DNA of 64,000 bases from Pandoraea pneumonica (GTDB taxonomy: Bacteria > Pseudomonadota > Gammaproteobacteria > Burkholderiales > Burkholderiaceae). Below, in pieces: positions 8,399-17,794 of this stretch. The stretch is from positions 186,001 through 250,000 of the forward strand of contig NZ_CABPSK010000002.1 of the NCBI RefSeq assembly GCF_902459645.1, read 5' to 3'. The notes under the pieces are model-generated. The model was not told the origin of the DNA. It was given only the letters and a program-made list of their open reading frames with translations, and made no database searches. A program made the position numbers and the translations under genes. Within the stretch, counting starts at the first letter, position 1; the number at the start of each line of letters is the position of its first letter.

Positions 8399-9247
8399 TC
8401 AGGCGCTGTGCGCAGGCAACACGCCCACGCCATGCGCCATCTCGCCCACATCGGCCATGCCCGCAGCCACCGTCTCGCGCGCAGCCAACGGCCAATGCAT
8501 CACCTGCGCCGCCAATTGACGATAGGCCACCGCCGCCGGTGCCATCGGGAACGCATCGACCACCGTGCGCGTCAATTGGCGCGCACGCAGTACCTGCCGA
8601 TCCGTCGGCACATGCCCCGCCAGCTCCAGCGACACCGCCAGATACCGGCTCGCGGTCGTGGCCAGATTACGGCACACCACTCGCGCTTCCACATCCTCGG
8701 CGCGGTTCACCAACACCCGGAACTGCGCCAATGCATATTCGAAATGCGCCTGCTTGATCCACGAGTACGCCCCCGTGATCGACGCCGGTTCACACCCCAG
8801 CACCACCAACACGTCATGCGCGTGCGCCGCCAACGGACTCAACAACGCCCCCGCATGCGTGCAATCGATCACCACCACATCCGGGTCGCCCACGGTCAGC
8901 AACGGCATCGCCCGCACCGGGTCGATTCGCTCGGGATGACGATGCGCCACCGGCACCAGCACGAAGTTATCGCGCGTGCTCACCCGCACCGCATCGGGCG
9001 AAACGCGTCCAGCCAATACGTCGTGAATGTCGCCACGCAGCGGTAAGCCCATGGCCGGAGCGGCATGACCGCTCTCGTCGGCCAGCACCACATCCTGACC
9101 GTGATGGGCCAGCGCGCTGGCCAGATTGAGGGCAACACTCGTCTGACCGGCTTCAGGCGCACTGCCCACCACGGCGACGACGCGCGTGGTGTGGCGCGCC
9201 ACCAACCGGCGCAGTCCTTCGGCTTGATCGAGCACGAGTTTAACCAA
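8399..9247 (-). CDS. flhG: FlhG (FleN/YlxH), MinD-like flagellar number regulator with degenerate P-loop
   Basis: FlhG is the MinD/ParA-type partner of FlhF that sets flagellar number. The start is taken as TTG at 9247, overlapping the flhF stop, because the conserved N-terminal helix DQAEGLRRL (residues 7-15), which in studied FlhG proteins stimulates FlhF GTPase, begins right there; a start inside flhF (9307) adds sequence without family support. The expected P-loop pattern GGKGGVGKT is replaced by 'GSAPEAGQTS' at residues 28-37, so both ATPase lysines are absent. 'DPDVVVIDCTHAG' occupies the Walker B position. The product has 282 residues. Whether it still binds ATP is doubtful from sequence. 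Confidence 0.88.
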   Translation of the reverse strand: MVKLVLDQAEGLRRLVARHTTRVVAVVGSAPEAGQTSVALNLASALAHHGQDVVLADESGHAAPAMGLPLRGDIHDVLAGRVSPDAVRVSTRDNFVLVPVAHRHPERIDPVRAMPLLTVGDPDVVVIDCTHAGALLSPLAAHAHDVLVVLGCEPASITGAYSWIKQAHFEYALAQFRVLVNRAEDVEARVVCRNLATTASRYLAVSLELAGHVPTDRQVLRARQLTRTVVDAFPMAPAAVAYRQLAAQVMHWPLAARETVAAGMADVGEMAHGVGVLPAHSA

Positions 9248-10532
9248 AGCAGGCCTCGCCTGAAGGTTGGGCGGGCGCGAACAGCCCGCTGTAATTTGGA
9301 TCGACACCGCGCACCACCGCCGGCAAATCTTCCTCCGACGGCACGAACGGCGAACCGGTCACCGGTGCCGACAACGCCGTATCGATCAGGAACTGCCGAT
9401 CCGCCACATGCAGATTCTCCGGCACGCGCTGCCCCGTCGACACGTAATGCACCGGCAGACGGTGACGAATCACCGTATCGAGCACCGAACCGAGGTTCGT
9501 CGTCTCGTCGAGCTTCGTCAGAATACACCCGGCCAGATCGCCGCCGCCTTCCGCGCTCGCGCTGCGGTACGCGTGCACCACTTCGTTGAGCGTATCGCCA
9601 TGGCTCGTCGCGTTGAGCAGCAGCAGACGCTGCACCGGCGTTTCCGCCCCGCACAACATCGCCACCTGCTCCGGCACCGTGCGGTCGCGCTGGCTCATCC
9701 CCACCGTGTCGATCAGCACCATGTGCTTGTTGCGCAGTTCGGTCAGCGCCAGACGCAGATCGGTCGCGTCCTTCACCGCATGCACCGTCACGCCGAGAAT
9801 CTTGCCGTAGATGCGCAGTTGCTCATGGCCGCCGATACGATAGCTGTCGGTCGTGAGCAGGGCGAGCTTCTCGGCTCCGTGACGCATCACGCAACGCGCC
9901 GCGAGCTTCGCCGTCGTCGTGGTCTTGCCCACGCCGGTCGGGCCCATCAGCGCATACACGCCGCCGCGATCCATCAATTCGTCTTCGTTGGGCATGACGG
10001 GCAAGTTGCGCTTGAGCGCATTCTTCACCCAGTCGAGCCCGGCATCGCGGTCGCTGCCTTCCGGCAAATGTTCGAGCAACGCGCGGCCCAGTTGCGCCGA
10101 GAACCCGGCGGCCAGCAGCGTGCGCAGAATCTCGCCCTGTGCCGGGGAGCGGCGCTGTTTGTCGTTCCACACCAGCCCCGCCACCTGCTCTTCGAGCAAG
10201 CCACGCATGGACTGGAGCTCGCCCATCATGCTCTGCGCGAACGCGCTGGCCGCTGCGGCGTCTTGTGCGGAAGTCGCCGCCGAAACAGACGCAGCAGACG
10301 CGGCAGGCGTCGCCGCCACTGGCTGTGCGGGCTGCGCCGGACGTGGGCGTGGCCGATGGGTGGGCAGGTCGCCGCCCGCGAGTGCGTCCAGATCCTCTTC
10401 CGCGAGCGCCACAATTTCTACGCCGTTGGCGACCGAGCGGTTGGACAACACGACCGCATCGGGTCCGATTTCCTCGCGAATCTGGCGCAGTGCGTCGCGG
10501 CACGTGCCCGCAAAGAATTTACGAATCTTCAC
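9240..10532 (-). CDS. flhF: SRP-type GTPase FlhF
   Basis: FlhF is a signal-recognition-particle-like GTPase that recruits the first basal-body parts and controls flagellar placement. The 430-residue protein has an N-terminal B domain (MKIRKFFAGTCRDALRQIRE), an Ala/Pro-rich linker around residues 55-95 and the GTPase domain with G1 'GPTGVGKTTTTAKLAA', the 'TTDSYRIGGHEQL' motif, G3 'DTVGMSQRD' and G4 'LTKLDET'. All nucleotide-binding motifs look intact, in contrast to its partner FlhG. Its start overlaps flhA by four bases and its end overlaps flhG. Confidence 0.97.
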   Translation of the reverse strand: MKIRKFFAGTCRDALRQIREEIGPDAVVLSNRSVANGVEIVALAEEDLDALAGGDLPTHRPRPRPAQPAQPVAATPAASAASVSAATSAQDAAAASAFAQSMMGELQSMRGLLEEQVAGLVWNDKQRRSPAQGEILRTLLAAGFSAQLGRALLEHLPEGSDRDAGLDWVKNALKRNLPVMPNEDELMDRGGVYALMGPTGVGKTTTTAKLAARCVMRHGAEKLALLTTDSYRIGGHEQLRIYGKILGVTVHAVKDATDLRLALTELRNKHMVLIDTVGMSQRDRTVPEQVAMLCGAETPVQRLLLLNATSHGDTLNEVVHAYRSASAEGGGDLAGCILTKLDETTNLGSVLDTVIRHRLPVHYVSTGQRVPENLHVADRQFLIDTALSAPVTGSPFVPSEEDLPAVVRGVDPNYSGLFAPAQPSGEACFG

Positions 10533-12634
10533 GCTTGACCTCCGATGAGTGCCGTCATTTTCACGTTGCGTGTGTCAGGCACTTCCGCATACGACAGAAC
10601 CTTGAGCTGCGGCAGGCTGCGGCGCAAGAAGCGCGAGAGCAGCGAACGCAGCGGATGTTGAACCAGCAAGACAGGTGGCAGCCCCTGACGCTCCTGACGC
10701 GTCACGGCGGCCTGTGTTTCGCGCAGCAGCGTGTCGGCGAGGCCCGGCTCCAGACCGGTGCCGCCGCCAGCAGACAACGCCTGCGTCAGAATGCGTTCGA
10801 GATTGGCGTCCAGCCCCACCACTTCGAGGTCGCCGTTGCCCGGGAACACGCTCTGCGTGATCGCCCGGCCCAGCGACAGGCGCACCAGCGCCGTGAGTTC
10901 GTGCGGGTCTTGCACCCGCGCACCATGCTCGGAGATGGCATCGATGATGGTGCGCATGTCGCGAATCGGCACCTGCTCTTCGAGCAAGTTCTGCAACACC
11001 TTTTGCAGCACGTTGAGCGTGACCGTCTTCGGCACCAGGTCTTCGATGAGCTTCGGCGCGTCTTTGCCGATGCGCTCGATAAGCTGCTGCACTTCCTGAC
11101 GGCCGAGCAATTCGTGCGCATGGCCGTTGATCAGGTGATTCAAGTGCGTGGCGACGACCGTACCGGCATCGACCACCGTGTAACCGTAAGCCTGTGCCTG
11201 ATCGCGCTGCCCCACGTCGATCCACGTGGCGGGCAAACCGAACGCCGGATCGCGCGTGGGCGTGCCTTGCAGCGGCGCACTCACCTGCCCCGGATCGATT
11301 GCGAGCAGTTGGCCCGGGTACGCTTCGCCTTCGCCGATGATCACGCCCTTGAGCGTAATGCGGTACTGATTGGGGCGCAGTTCCAGATTGTCGCGAATGT
11401 GCACCACCGGCGCGAGGAAGCCGATTTCCTGTGCGAATTTCTTGCGGATGCCCTTGATACGCTTGAGCAGTTCGCCGTCCTGATTGCGGTCGACCAGCGG
11501 AATCAGGCGGTAACCCACTTCCAGCCCCAGCGGATCGACCAGTGCCACGTCGTCCCACGAGGCTTCGGCCACTTCGGCCGGTGCGGAGGTCGCGACCGGC
11601 GTGGGGCGCGTCGACTCTTGCTTGGCGCGCTCGGTGCGCTGGAACTGCCAGCGGGCCAGTGCGCCCAGACCGATCGCCAGCACCAGGAAGGCGAAGTGCG
11701 GCATGCCCGGAATCAAGCCCATCAACCCGAGAATCGCGGCGGTAATACCCAGCACGCGCGGATTGTTGAACAGCTGCGAGACGACCTGCTGACCGATGTC
11801 TTCGTCAGTCGCCACACGCGAGACGACCACACCGGCGGCGGTCGAGATCACCAGCGCCGGAATCTGTGCGACCAGACCGTCACCGATCGTCAGCAGCGTG
11901 TAGTTCTTGGCTGCCGTGCCGATGTCCAGCCCGTGCTGGGCCACACCCACGATCAACCCGCCGACGATGTTGATGACCATGATCATCAAGCCCGCCACGG
12001 CATCGCCGCGCACAAACTTCGAAGCACCGTCCATCGAGCCGTAAAAGTCGGCTTCTTGCGCGATCACCGTGCGGCGCTTGCGGGCTTCGTCTTCCCCGAT
12101 CAGGCCGGCGTTCAGGTCGGCGTCGATGGCCATCTGCTTACCCGGCATGGCGTCCAAGGTAAAACGTGCGCCCACTTCGGCGATACGGCCCGCGCCCTTG
12201 GTAATCACCATGAAGTTGATGACCACCAAGATGATGAACACCACGATACCCACGGCGTAGTTGCCGCCCACCAGGAAGTGGCCGAACGCCTCGATCACTT
12301 TACCGGCCGCGTCGGGCCCGGTGTGACCTTCGAGCAGCACCACGCGGGTGGACGCCACGTTCAGCGACAGGCGCAGCAGCGTGGAGAACAGCAGCACGCT
12401 CGGGAACGCCGCAAAGTCGAGCGGCTTCTGGGTGTACATGCTGACCAGCAACACCATCACCGCCAGCGCGATGTTGAACGTAAAGAGCAGATCCAGGATG
12501 AACGGCGGCAACGGAAGGATCATCATGCCCAGAATCATGACGATCAATACCGGCGCGGCGAGCGACTTCAGGTTGCCGCCTAGCAACGTTTGCGACGAGC
12601 GCAGAAACTGGTTCGCGCGAGGGTTGAGGTTCAT
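10529..12634 (-). CDS. flhA: Flagellar export gate protein FlhA
   Basis: FlhA is the large subunit of the flagellar type III export gate in the inner membrane. The 701-residue protein matches the family length. About eight membrane helices fill residues 1-330, with the FHIPEP-type signature around 'AQEADFYGSMDGASKFVRGD' near residues 193-212. The soluble C-terminal domain docks chaperone-cargo complexes. It starts three bases after the flhB stop and overlaps flhF by four bases, so flhB-flhA-flhF-flhG are translationally linked. Confidence 0.98.
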   Translation of the reverse strand: MNLNPRANQFLRSSQTLLGGNLKSLAAPVLIVMILGMMILPLPPFILDLLFTFNIALAVMVLLVSMYTQKPLDFAAFPSVLLFSTLLRLSLNVASTRVVLLEGHTGPDAAGKVIEAFGHFLVGGNYAVGIVVFIILVVINFMVITKGAGRIAEVGARFTLDAMPGKQMAIDADLNAGLIGEDEARKRRTVIAQEADFYGSMDGASKFVRGDAVAGLMIMVINIVGGLIVGVAQHGLDIGTAAKNYTLLTIGDGLVAQIPALVISTAAGVVVSRVATDEDIGQQVVSQLFNNPRVLGITAAILGLMGLIPGMPHFAFLVLAIGLGALARWQFQRTERAKQESTRPTPVATSAPAEVAEASWDDVALVDPLGLEVGYRLIPLVDRNQDGELLKRIKGIRKKFAQEIGFLAPVVHIRDNLELRPNQYRITLKGVIIGEGEAYPGQLLAIDPGQVSAPLQGTPTRDPAFGLPATWIDVGQRDQAQAYGYTVVDAGTVVATHLNHLINGHAHELLGRQEVQQLIERIGKDAPKLIEDLVPKTVTLNVLQKVLQNLLEEQVPIRDMRTIIDAISEHGARVQDPHELTALVRLSLGRAITQSVFPGNGDLEVVGLDANLERILTQALSAGGGTGLEPGLADTLLRETQAAVTRQERQGLPPVLLVQHPLRSLLSRFLRRSLPQLKVLSYAEVPDTRNVKMTALIGGQA

Positions 12635-12637
12635 TCG

Positions 12638-13780
12638 TTATGCTCCGGCGCGCGGTGGCGCGTCGAGTTCAGCCGGGACCGGCAGATCCGACGGGGTACG
12701 CGGCTCTGCGCCCCCCTCGTTACGCCAGCGGCGAAGCTGGAAGACCCACGCGAGCACTTCGGCCACTGCCGTATAGAGCGTGGCCGGGATTTCATGACCG
12801 ATTTCCACGTGCTTGTGCAGCGCACGGGCCAACGGCGGGGCTTCGAGAATCGGGATGCGATGCTCCACGCCCATTTCACGGATGCGCTGTGCGACCAGAT
12901 CGGTGCCCTTGGCGAGCACGCGCGGCGCGCGCATGTTGTCTTTGTATTCCAGCGCGACGGCAAAGTGCGTCGGGTTGGTGACGATCACGTCGGCCTTGGG
13001 CACGTCCTGCATCATGCGCCGGCGCGCCGCCTGGCGCTGCAACTGGCGGATTTGCGCCTTGACGTGCGGATCGCCCTCGGTTTCCTTGTTTTCCTGCCGC
13101 ACTTCCTCTTTGGTCATGCGCAGTTTCTTGTAGTGCTGCCAGAGCTGGAAGGGAATATCGATGGCCGCCACCAGCAGCAGCGACATCACGATAAACGCGC
13201 AGCACACCACGATCATCTCGCCCACGTGCGGCAGCGCCACGCGCGGCGACTGGGTCATCAGGCCCATCACGGCGTCGCGGTCGCGGGCAATGGCCCAGTA
13301 GGCCACCGAGCCGACGAGTAGCGTTTTGGCGATCGCCTTGATCAGTTCGACCAGCCCTTGGGTGGAGAACATGCGGCCCAGCCCTTTGAGCGGGTTGAGA
13401 CGGCCGAAATTGGGGGCGAGCGATTTGGTGGTGAAGAGCCAGCCGCCCAGCGCCATGGGCGCGGCCAGTGCGGCCAGCACGAGCAGGCCGAGCAGCGGGG
13501 CGATGACCATGAGGGCGTCGGCGCCCGAGTGCGCGGCATTGGCCAGCATGCGATGGGTGTCGAGCGCGGTGCCCGGCTCGAACTGCATGCCGTGGCGCAT
13601 CAGTTGGGCGAAGCCTTGCGAGATGCGGTCGGCGGTCATCCACATCCCGGCGACGCCCGCAGCCAGCAAGGCAAAGGTGGATAGCTCGCGCGAACGCGCA
13701 ACCTGCCCCTCCTCGCGCGCCTTTTCAAGACGCCGGGGAGACGCGGGTTCCGATTTTTCGAGATCGCTTTCCTCAGCCAT
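12638..13780 (-). CDS. flhB: Flagellar export switch protein FlhB
   Basis: FlhB is the type III export component that changes substrate class from hook to filament through autocleavage. The 380-residue product has four membrane helices between about residues 30 and 215. The autocleavage motif NPTH lies at residues 269-272, the same position as in Salmonella FlhB (Asn269-Pro270). The charged N-terminus and the proline-rich tail are usual. It is the first gene of the flhBAFG-fliA group, about 100 bp after cheZ. Confidence 0.98.
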   Translation of the reverse strand: MAEESDLEKSEPASPRRLEKAREEGQVARSRELSTFALLAAGVAGMWMTADRISQGFAQLMRHGMQFEPGTALDTHRMLANAAHSGADALMVIAPLLGLLVLAALAAPMALGGWLFTTKSLAPNFGRLNPLKGLGRMFSTQGLVELIKAIAKTLLVGSVAYWAIARDRDAVMGLMTQSPRVALPHVGEMIVVCCAFIVMSLLLVAAIDIPFQLWQHYKKLRMTKEEVRQENKETEGDPHVKAQIRQLQRQAARRRMMQDVPKADVIVTNPTHFAVALEYKDNMRAPRVLAKGTDLVAQRIREMGVEHRIPILEAPPLARALHKHVEIGHEIPATLYTAVAEVLAWVFQLRRWRNEGGAEPRTPSDLPVPAELDAPPRAGA

Positions 13781-13882
13781 GCCCTATCCACGTCGGGCGG
13801 ACAGACCCACCCTATCCCGACCGATTATGTCCGTAACCGTCAAGACACAAAGGGGGGAATAGAGGCGGGAATGGGCGGTATT

Positions 13883-14551
13883 TCAGAACCCGAGGCTGGC
13901 GAGCAGGTCGTCGACCTGTCCTTGATCGGACACGATGTCCGTGCGGCCTTCTTTTTTGATCTGCGGACCGTTGAGCAGAGAGTCTTCCGCTTCCTTGCGC
14001 TTTTCCGGCGGCATGTTATCGAGCAGCGTCTGGAGCAGATGCTTCTCGATCTCCTGCACCACTTCCATGATCTTCTTGATGACCTGCCCGGTCAGATCCT
14101 GAAAGTCCTGCGCCATCATGATTTCCATCAGATGGGCATTGGTCTCGCGGGTGTCTTCGGGCACCCGGCGCAGATAGCCGCGCGTCTCGGTGACCAGCTT
14201 GCGCGCGTCTTCGAGTTCGAGCGGCTGGTCGAACCACTTGGCCCAGCGCGCGTCGAGCGCGTTGGCGTCGGCTTCGAGACGGTCTTGAATCGGCTTGGCC
14301 AGCTCAATCGCGGTGAGCGCGCGCACGGCGGCTTGTTCCGTCATGGTCGCGACGTAGTTCAGACGGTCGCGCGCATCCGGAATCGCCTCGGCGGCTTGCT
14401 CGAGTTGTTTGTCCAGGCCGAGTTCGCGCAGGTTGTCGCGCAGCATGCGCGTCAATTGCCCGATGCGCATGAGCATGCGCTCGGCCGGGTCTCCTGCCGG
14501 CGCGGCCCCGTTGGGCTCGACCGGCCATTCAGTGCTCGCCTCGTGGGTCAC
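13883..14551 (-). CDS. cheZ: CheY-P phosphatase CheZ
   Basis: CheZ dephosphorylates CheY-P and ends the tumble signal. The 222-residue protein is a long helical hairpin. The catalytic glutamine region 'MAQDFQDLTGQVIKKIMEVV' lies near residues 148-167. The C-terminal CheY-binding peptide 'VDDLLASLGF' closes the protein, separated by a flexible linker. It follows cheY by two bases. CheZ is limited to beta- and gamma-proteobacteria, which fits the organism inferred. Confidence 0.97.
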   Translation of the reverse strand: MTHEASTEWPVEPNGAAPAGDPAERMLMRIGQLTRMLRDNLRELGLDKQLEQAAEAIPDARDRLNYVATMTEQAAVRALTAIELAKPIQDRLEADANALDARWAKWFDQPLELEDARKLVTETRGYLRRVPEDTRETNAHLMEIMMAQDFQDLTGQVIKKIMEVVQEIEKHLLQTLLDNMPPEKRKEAEDSLLNGPQIKKEGRTDIVSDQGQVDDLLASLGF

Positions 14552-14553
14552 GC

Positions 14554-14952
14554 TCAGGCCCCCGTTTTTTCCATTTTCTCGAAGATCTTGCCCAGCTTCT
14601 CATCGAGCGTCGCGGCCGTGAACGGCTTGACCACGTACCCGCTCGCACCGGCTTGGGCGGCGGCGATAATGTTTTCCTTCTTGGCTTCGGCGGTCACCAT
14701 CAGCACCGGCAGCTTCGAGAGGTTCGGATCGGCGCGAATCTGCTGGAGCATCGTCAGGCCGTCCATGTTCGGCATGTTCCAGTCCGAGACCACGAATTCG
14801 AAACTGCCGCCGCGCAGCTTGGCGAGCGCCGCCGCACCGTCTTCGGCCTCGTCGACGTTCGAGAAACCCAGCTCCTTGAGCAGGTTTCGCACAATCCGGC
14901 GCATCGTCGGGAAATCGTCGACGACCAGAAACTTCATGTTCTTGTCTACCAT
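14554..14952 (-). CDS. cheY: Chemotaxis response regulator CheY
   Basis: CheY is the single-domain regulator that, when phosphorylated by CheA, binds the flagellar switch. The start is taken at 14952 (MVDKNMKF) because GGAG sits five bases before it; codons at 14955 and 14958 are also possible. The 132-residue receiver has the acidic pair DD at 12-13, the phosphorylated Asp57 in '[13 protein letters not shown]' and the conserved Lys in '[14 protein letters not shown]'. It is very like E. coli CheY. It is directly followed by cheZ. Confidence 0.97.
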   Translation of the reverse strand: MVDKNMKFLVVDDFPTMRRIVRNLLKELGFSNVDEAEDGAAALAKLRGGSFEFVVSDWNMPNMDGLTMLQQIRADPNLSKLPVLMVTAEAKKENIIAAAQAGASGYVVKPFTAATLDEKLGKIFEKMEKTGA

Positions 14953-15075
14953 CATCACTCCAATTCGGCCGGCGCCCCTTAGGGGCCCGGCGCCATTTCA
15001 TGGGGCCTTGCGCGCAGCATTCCAGTGCCCTGAATGCCCGCAAACCATGCGAAGCATACTGCGCGAAGCGCCCTA

Positions 15076-16155
15076 CTATACTCGTTGCGTGCGTTCGCCA
15101 AATTTCGCGACTTGATGCAGCACTTTGCGTGCCATCTCCGACAGGGGCACCACCTCTTCGGCCCCGCCCATCGCAATGGCTTCACGCGGCATGCCGAACA
15201 CGATGCAGCTCGCTTCGTCCTGCGCAAACGTGTGCGCGCCAGCCCGGCGCATCTCCACCAGGCCCGCCGCACCGTCGCGGCCCATCCCCGTGAGGATCAC
15301 CCCGATCGCATTGCGCCCGGCGTGTACCGCTGCGGAGCGAAACAATACATCGACCGACGGCCGATGTCGATTCACTGGCGGCGCCGGATCGAGCACGGCC
15401 ACATAGTTCGCCCCGCTGCGCGAGAGCTGCAAGTGCGTGTCGCCGCCCGGCGCGATGTACGCGTGACCCGGCAGCACACGCTCGCCGTGTTCGGCTTCCT
15501 TCACCGTGATGCGGCAAAGCCCGTTCAGGCGCTGCGCGAACGACTTGGTAAAGCCGGCCGGCATGTGTTGCGTAATCAGAATTGCAGGCGCATCGGGCGG
15601 CATCGGCACGAGCACTTCGCGAATCGCTTCGGTGCCGCCGGTCGACGCGCCGATGATGATCAGCTTTTCGGTCGACACGAGCGGGTTGCGCAGCAACGGC
15701 GCCGCTTCGACCGGTGCCGGCACGGCGCTCTTGGGCGGTGCGCTGCGTACGCGAGCCCGCGCCGCGCCGCGAATCTTGTCGGCAATCATCTCGCCGTACT
15801 CAAGCATGCCGTCGCGAATGCCCAGACGCGGCTTGGTCACGAAGTCGACCGCGCCCAATTCCAGCGCGCGCAGTGTGACTTCCGAGCCGCGCTCGGTCAG
15901 CGACGACACCATGAGCACCGGCATCGGACGCAGACGCATGAGCTTCTCGAGGAAATCGAGCCCGTCCATGCGCGGCATTTCGACGTCGAGCGTGAGCACG
16001 TCAGGGTTGTGCTGCTTGATCAGATCGCGCGCGACCAGCGGGTCGGGTGCGGTCGCCACGACAGTCATGTCCGGTTGCGCATTGATGATCTCGGTCATCA
16101 GGCTGCGCACGAGTGCGGAATCGTCCACGCACAGGACTTTGATAGGTTCGCTCAA
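15076..16155 (-). CDS. cheB: Chemoreceptor methylesterase/glutamine deamidase CheB
   Basis: CheB removes methyl groups from chemoreceptors when phosphorylated, giving adaptation. The 359-residue protein has an N-terminal receiver with Asp57 ('[17 protein letters not shown]'), a linker, and the C-terminal esterase with the catalytic serine in '[12 protein letters not shown]', the histidine in '[12 protein letters not shown]' and the aspartate in '[14 protein letters not shown]'. Its start overlaps the cheD end by four bases. All catalytic residues appear intact. Confidence 0.98.
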   Translation of the reverse strand: MSEPIKVLCVDDSALVRSLMTEIINAQPDMTVVATAPDPLVARDLIKQHNPDVLTLDVEMPRMDGLDFLEKLMRLRPMPVLMVSSLTERGSEVTLRALELGAVDFVTKPRLGIRDGMLEYGEMIADKIRGAARARVRSAPPKSAVPAPVEAAPLLRNPLVSTEKLIIIGASTGGTEAIREVLVPMPPDAPAILITQHMPAGFTKSFAQRLNGLCRITVKEAEHGERVLPGHAYIAPGGDTHLQLSRSGANYVAVLDPAPPVNRHRPSVDVLFRSAAVHAGRNAIGVILTGMGRDGAAGLVEMRRAGAHTFAQDEASCIVFGMPREAIAMGGAEEVVPLSEMARKVLHQVAKFGERTQRV

Positions 16156-16826
16156 GCCTCCTCCATTTTTCGGTTGTCAGGCCCCGGCCGAGGCTTGGCG
16201 GTTCTGGCCGGTGGCGCAAAGAGTTCTACGGAGCCCCGTACTTCGCGTGTGCGCAGTCGCTGCGCATACGCCTGTTCACGCTGCGCAATCGCCGGATCTC
16301 CGCGATCGCCCAGCTTCTTGACCATCACCCGGCCGGTGCGCGGCAAAAAGCACACCTTGCGCGGATGCGGTCCGAGCAGATCCTGCGCGGTCACGCGAAT
16401 CTGCTCGGTCTCGAGATAGCGCAACACAAAGTTCGCGTTGCGATCCCCGATGTTCAATGTGGTCATGCCCGCGAGCACAGCGCCGCCGCCAAACACTTTG
16501 GCTTCGAGCCGCTCGCGGCGTGCCCCCAGTTTGATCAGCTCGTTGATGAGCATTTCCATCGCGTACGCGCCGTAGCGCATCGACGCCGAGAGCAGCCGGT
16601 CGCGGTCGCTCTCGCCGTCGTCCGGCAGCATGAAGTGATTCATGCCGCCGATGCCCGTTACGTTGTCGCGCACGCACGCGGCAACGCACGAGCCCAGCAC
16701 CGTCACGAGCATGATGTCTTCGGTCGTGACGAAGTATTCCGACGGCAGCAATTTGACGGCGCGCGTGTTGAACGCGTTGTCGAAATAGTGATTCGTCGCG
16801 AGGGCTTCGGCCAGCGGCTGCGCCAT
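16152..16826 (-). CDS. cheD: Chemoreceptor glutamine deamidase CheD
   Basis: CheD deamidates specific receptor glutamines and helps adaptation. The 224-residue protein has the catalytic Cys47 in '[12 protein letters not shown]' and His64 in '[11 protein letters not shown]', the expected Cys-His arrangement. A C-terminal extension of about 50 residues beyond the enzyme core is rich in Arg and Pro. The gene is packed between cheR (one base) and cheB (four-base overlap), the usual cheR-cheD-cheB order of Burkholderiaceae. Confidence 0.97.
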   Translation of the reverse strand: MAQPLAEALATNHYFDNAFNTRAVKLLPSEYFVTTEDIMLVTVLGSCVAACVRDNVTGIGGMNHFMLPDDGESDRDRLLSASMRYGAYAMEMLINELIKLGARRERLEAKVFGGGAVLAGMTTLNIGDRNANFVLRYLETEQIRVTAQDLLGPHPRKVCFLPRTGRVMVKKLGDRGDPAIAQREQAYAQRLRTREVRGSVELFAPPARTAKPRPGPDNRKMEEA

Positions 16827-16827
16827 G

Positions 16828-17766
16828 TCAGGCTCCCTTCGCTCCGGTACCCGCCAGCTCGTACACCGTCTGCCCGCGCAAACGGAACGCCCGGCTCACA
16901 TACGTGAAGTTCTCGGAGTGCCCGGCGAAGAGCAGCCCGTCCGGTTTGAGCAACGGCACGAAACGCTCGAGAATGCGCGCCTGCGTCGCCTTGTCGAAAT
17001 AGATCATCACGTTGCGACAGAAGATGACGTCGAACGGCCCGCCAATCTGCCACGACGGCGCAAGCAGATTGAGCGGTGCGAACGTGACCAGTTGCTGCAA
17101 TTCCGGCCGCACTTTGATCTTGCCCGAGTTGGCCCCGGTGCCGCGCAGGAAGTGACGGCGCAACTGCTCTTGCGAAAGCTTGCCCGTTTGCTCGCCGCTG
17201 TACACCGCCGCCGAAGCGCGCGCCAGCACCTGCGTGTCGACGTCGGTTGCCAGCACGCTGGCGTTCGGTCGCGAGCCCAGCGTATCGACCAACGTCATCG
17301 CGATCGAATACGGCTCTTCGCCGGTCGACGCCGCGCAGCACCAGATCGAGATCGGCTTGGCGCGGTTGCGGATGAAGTCGGCGAGCAGCGGGAAGTGATG
17401 CGATTCGCGGAAGAACGACGTGAGGTTGGTGGTGAGCGCGTTGGTGAACGACTCCCACTCGCTGTCGCCGGTGTCGGCCTCGAGCATGTCGAGGTATTCG
17501 GTGAAGCTCGTCATGCCCAGCGCACGCAAACGCCGGGCGATGCGGCTGTAGACCATCTCACGCTTGTGTTCGGCCAGTGCGATGCCCGCGCGTTGATAAA
17601 TCAGATTGCGGATTCGGCTGAAGTCGGCCAGCGAGAACGCGAAGTCGCGCTCGCCCGAGAGCGCCGCCCCGCTAGCACGGGCAAATTCCGTGCTGCGGCT
17701 ATCGCCGCCCTCGTTGCCGGGGGCATTGCGACGCGTCAGATGCGAGGTGGTGCGCGAATCAGTCAT
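16828..17766 (-). CDS. cheR: Chemoreceptor methyltransferase CheR
   Basis: CheR methylates receptor glutamates with S-adenosylmethionine. The 312-residue protein has the N-terminal helical domain ('[20 protein letters not shown]' about 43-62) and the Rossmann-type catalytic domain with '[16 protein letters not shown]' and '[14 protein letters not shown]'. The N-terminal 40 residues are charged and variable. It lies 28 bp downstream of the chemoreceptor gene at 17795-19426 and one base before cheD, so all probably share a transcript. Confidence 0.97.
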   Translation of the reverse strand: MTDSRTTSHLTRRNAPGNEGGDSRSTEFARASGAALSGERDFAFSLADFSRIRNLIYQRAGIALAEHKREMVYSRIARRLRALGMTSFTEYLDMLEADTGDSEWESFTNALTTNLTSFFRESHHFPLLADFIRNRAKPISIWCCAASTGEEPYSIAMTLVDTLGSRPNASVLATDVDTQVLARASAAVYSGEQTGKLSQEQLRRHFLRGTGANSGKIKVRPELQQLVTFAPLNLLAPSWQIGGPFDVIFCRNVMIYFDKATQARILERFVPLLKPDGLLFAGHSENFTYVSRAFRLRGQTVYELAGTGAKGA

Positions 17767-17794
17767 GGAGTGTCACCGGCGTCAGTGGCTCGCC

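Noticed and set aside
10139-12583. Open reading frame of 814 codons on the plus strand opposite flhA
   Set aside because: It lies antisense to flhA, is rich in Arg, His and Gln, and shows no domain. It is a by-product of GC-rich codon use in the true gene.
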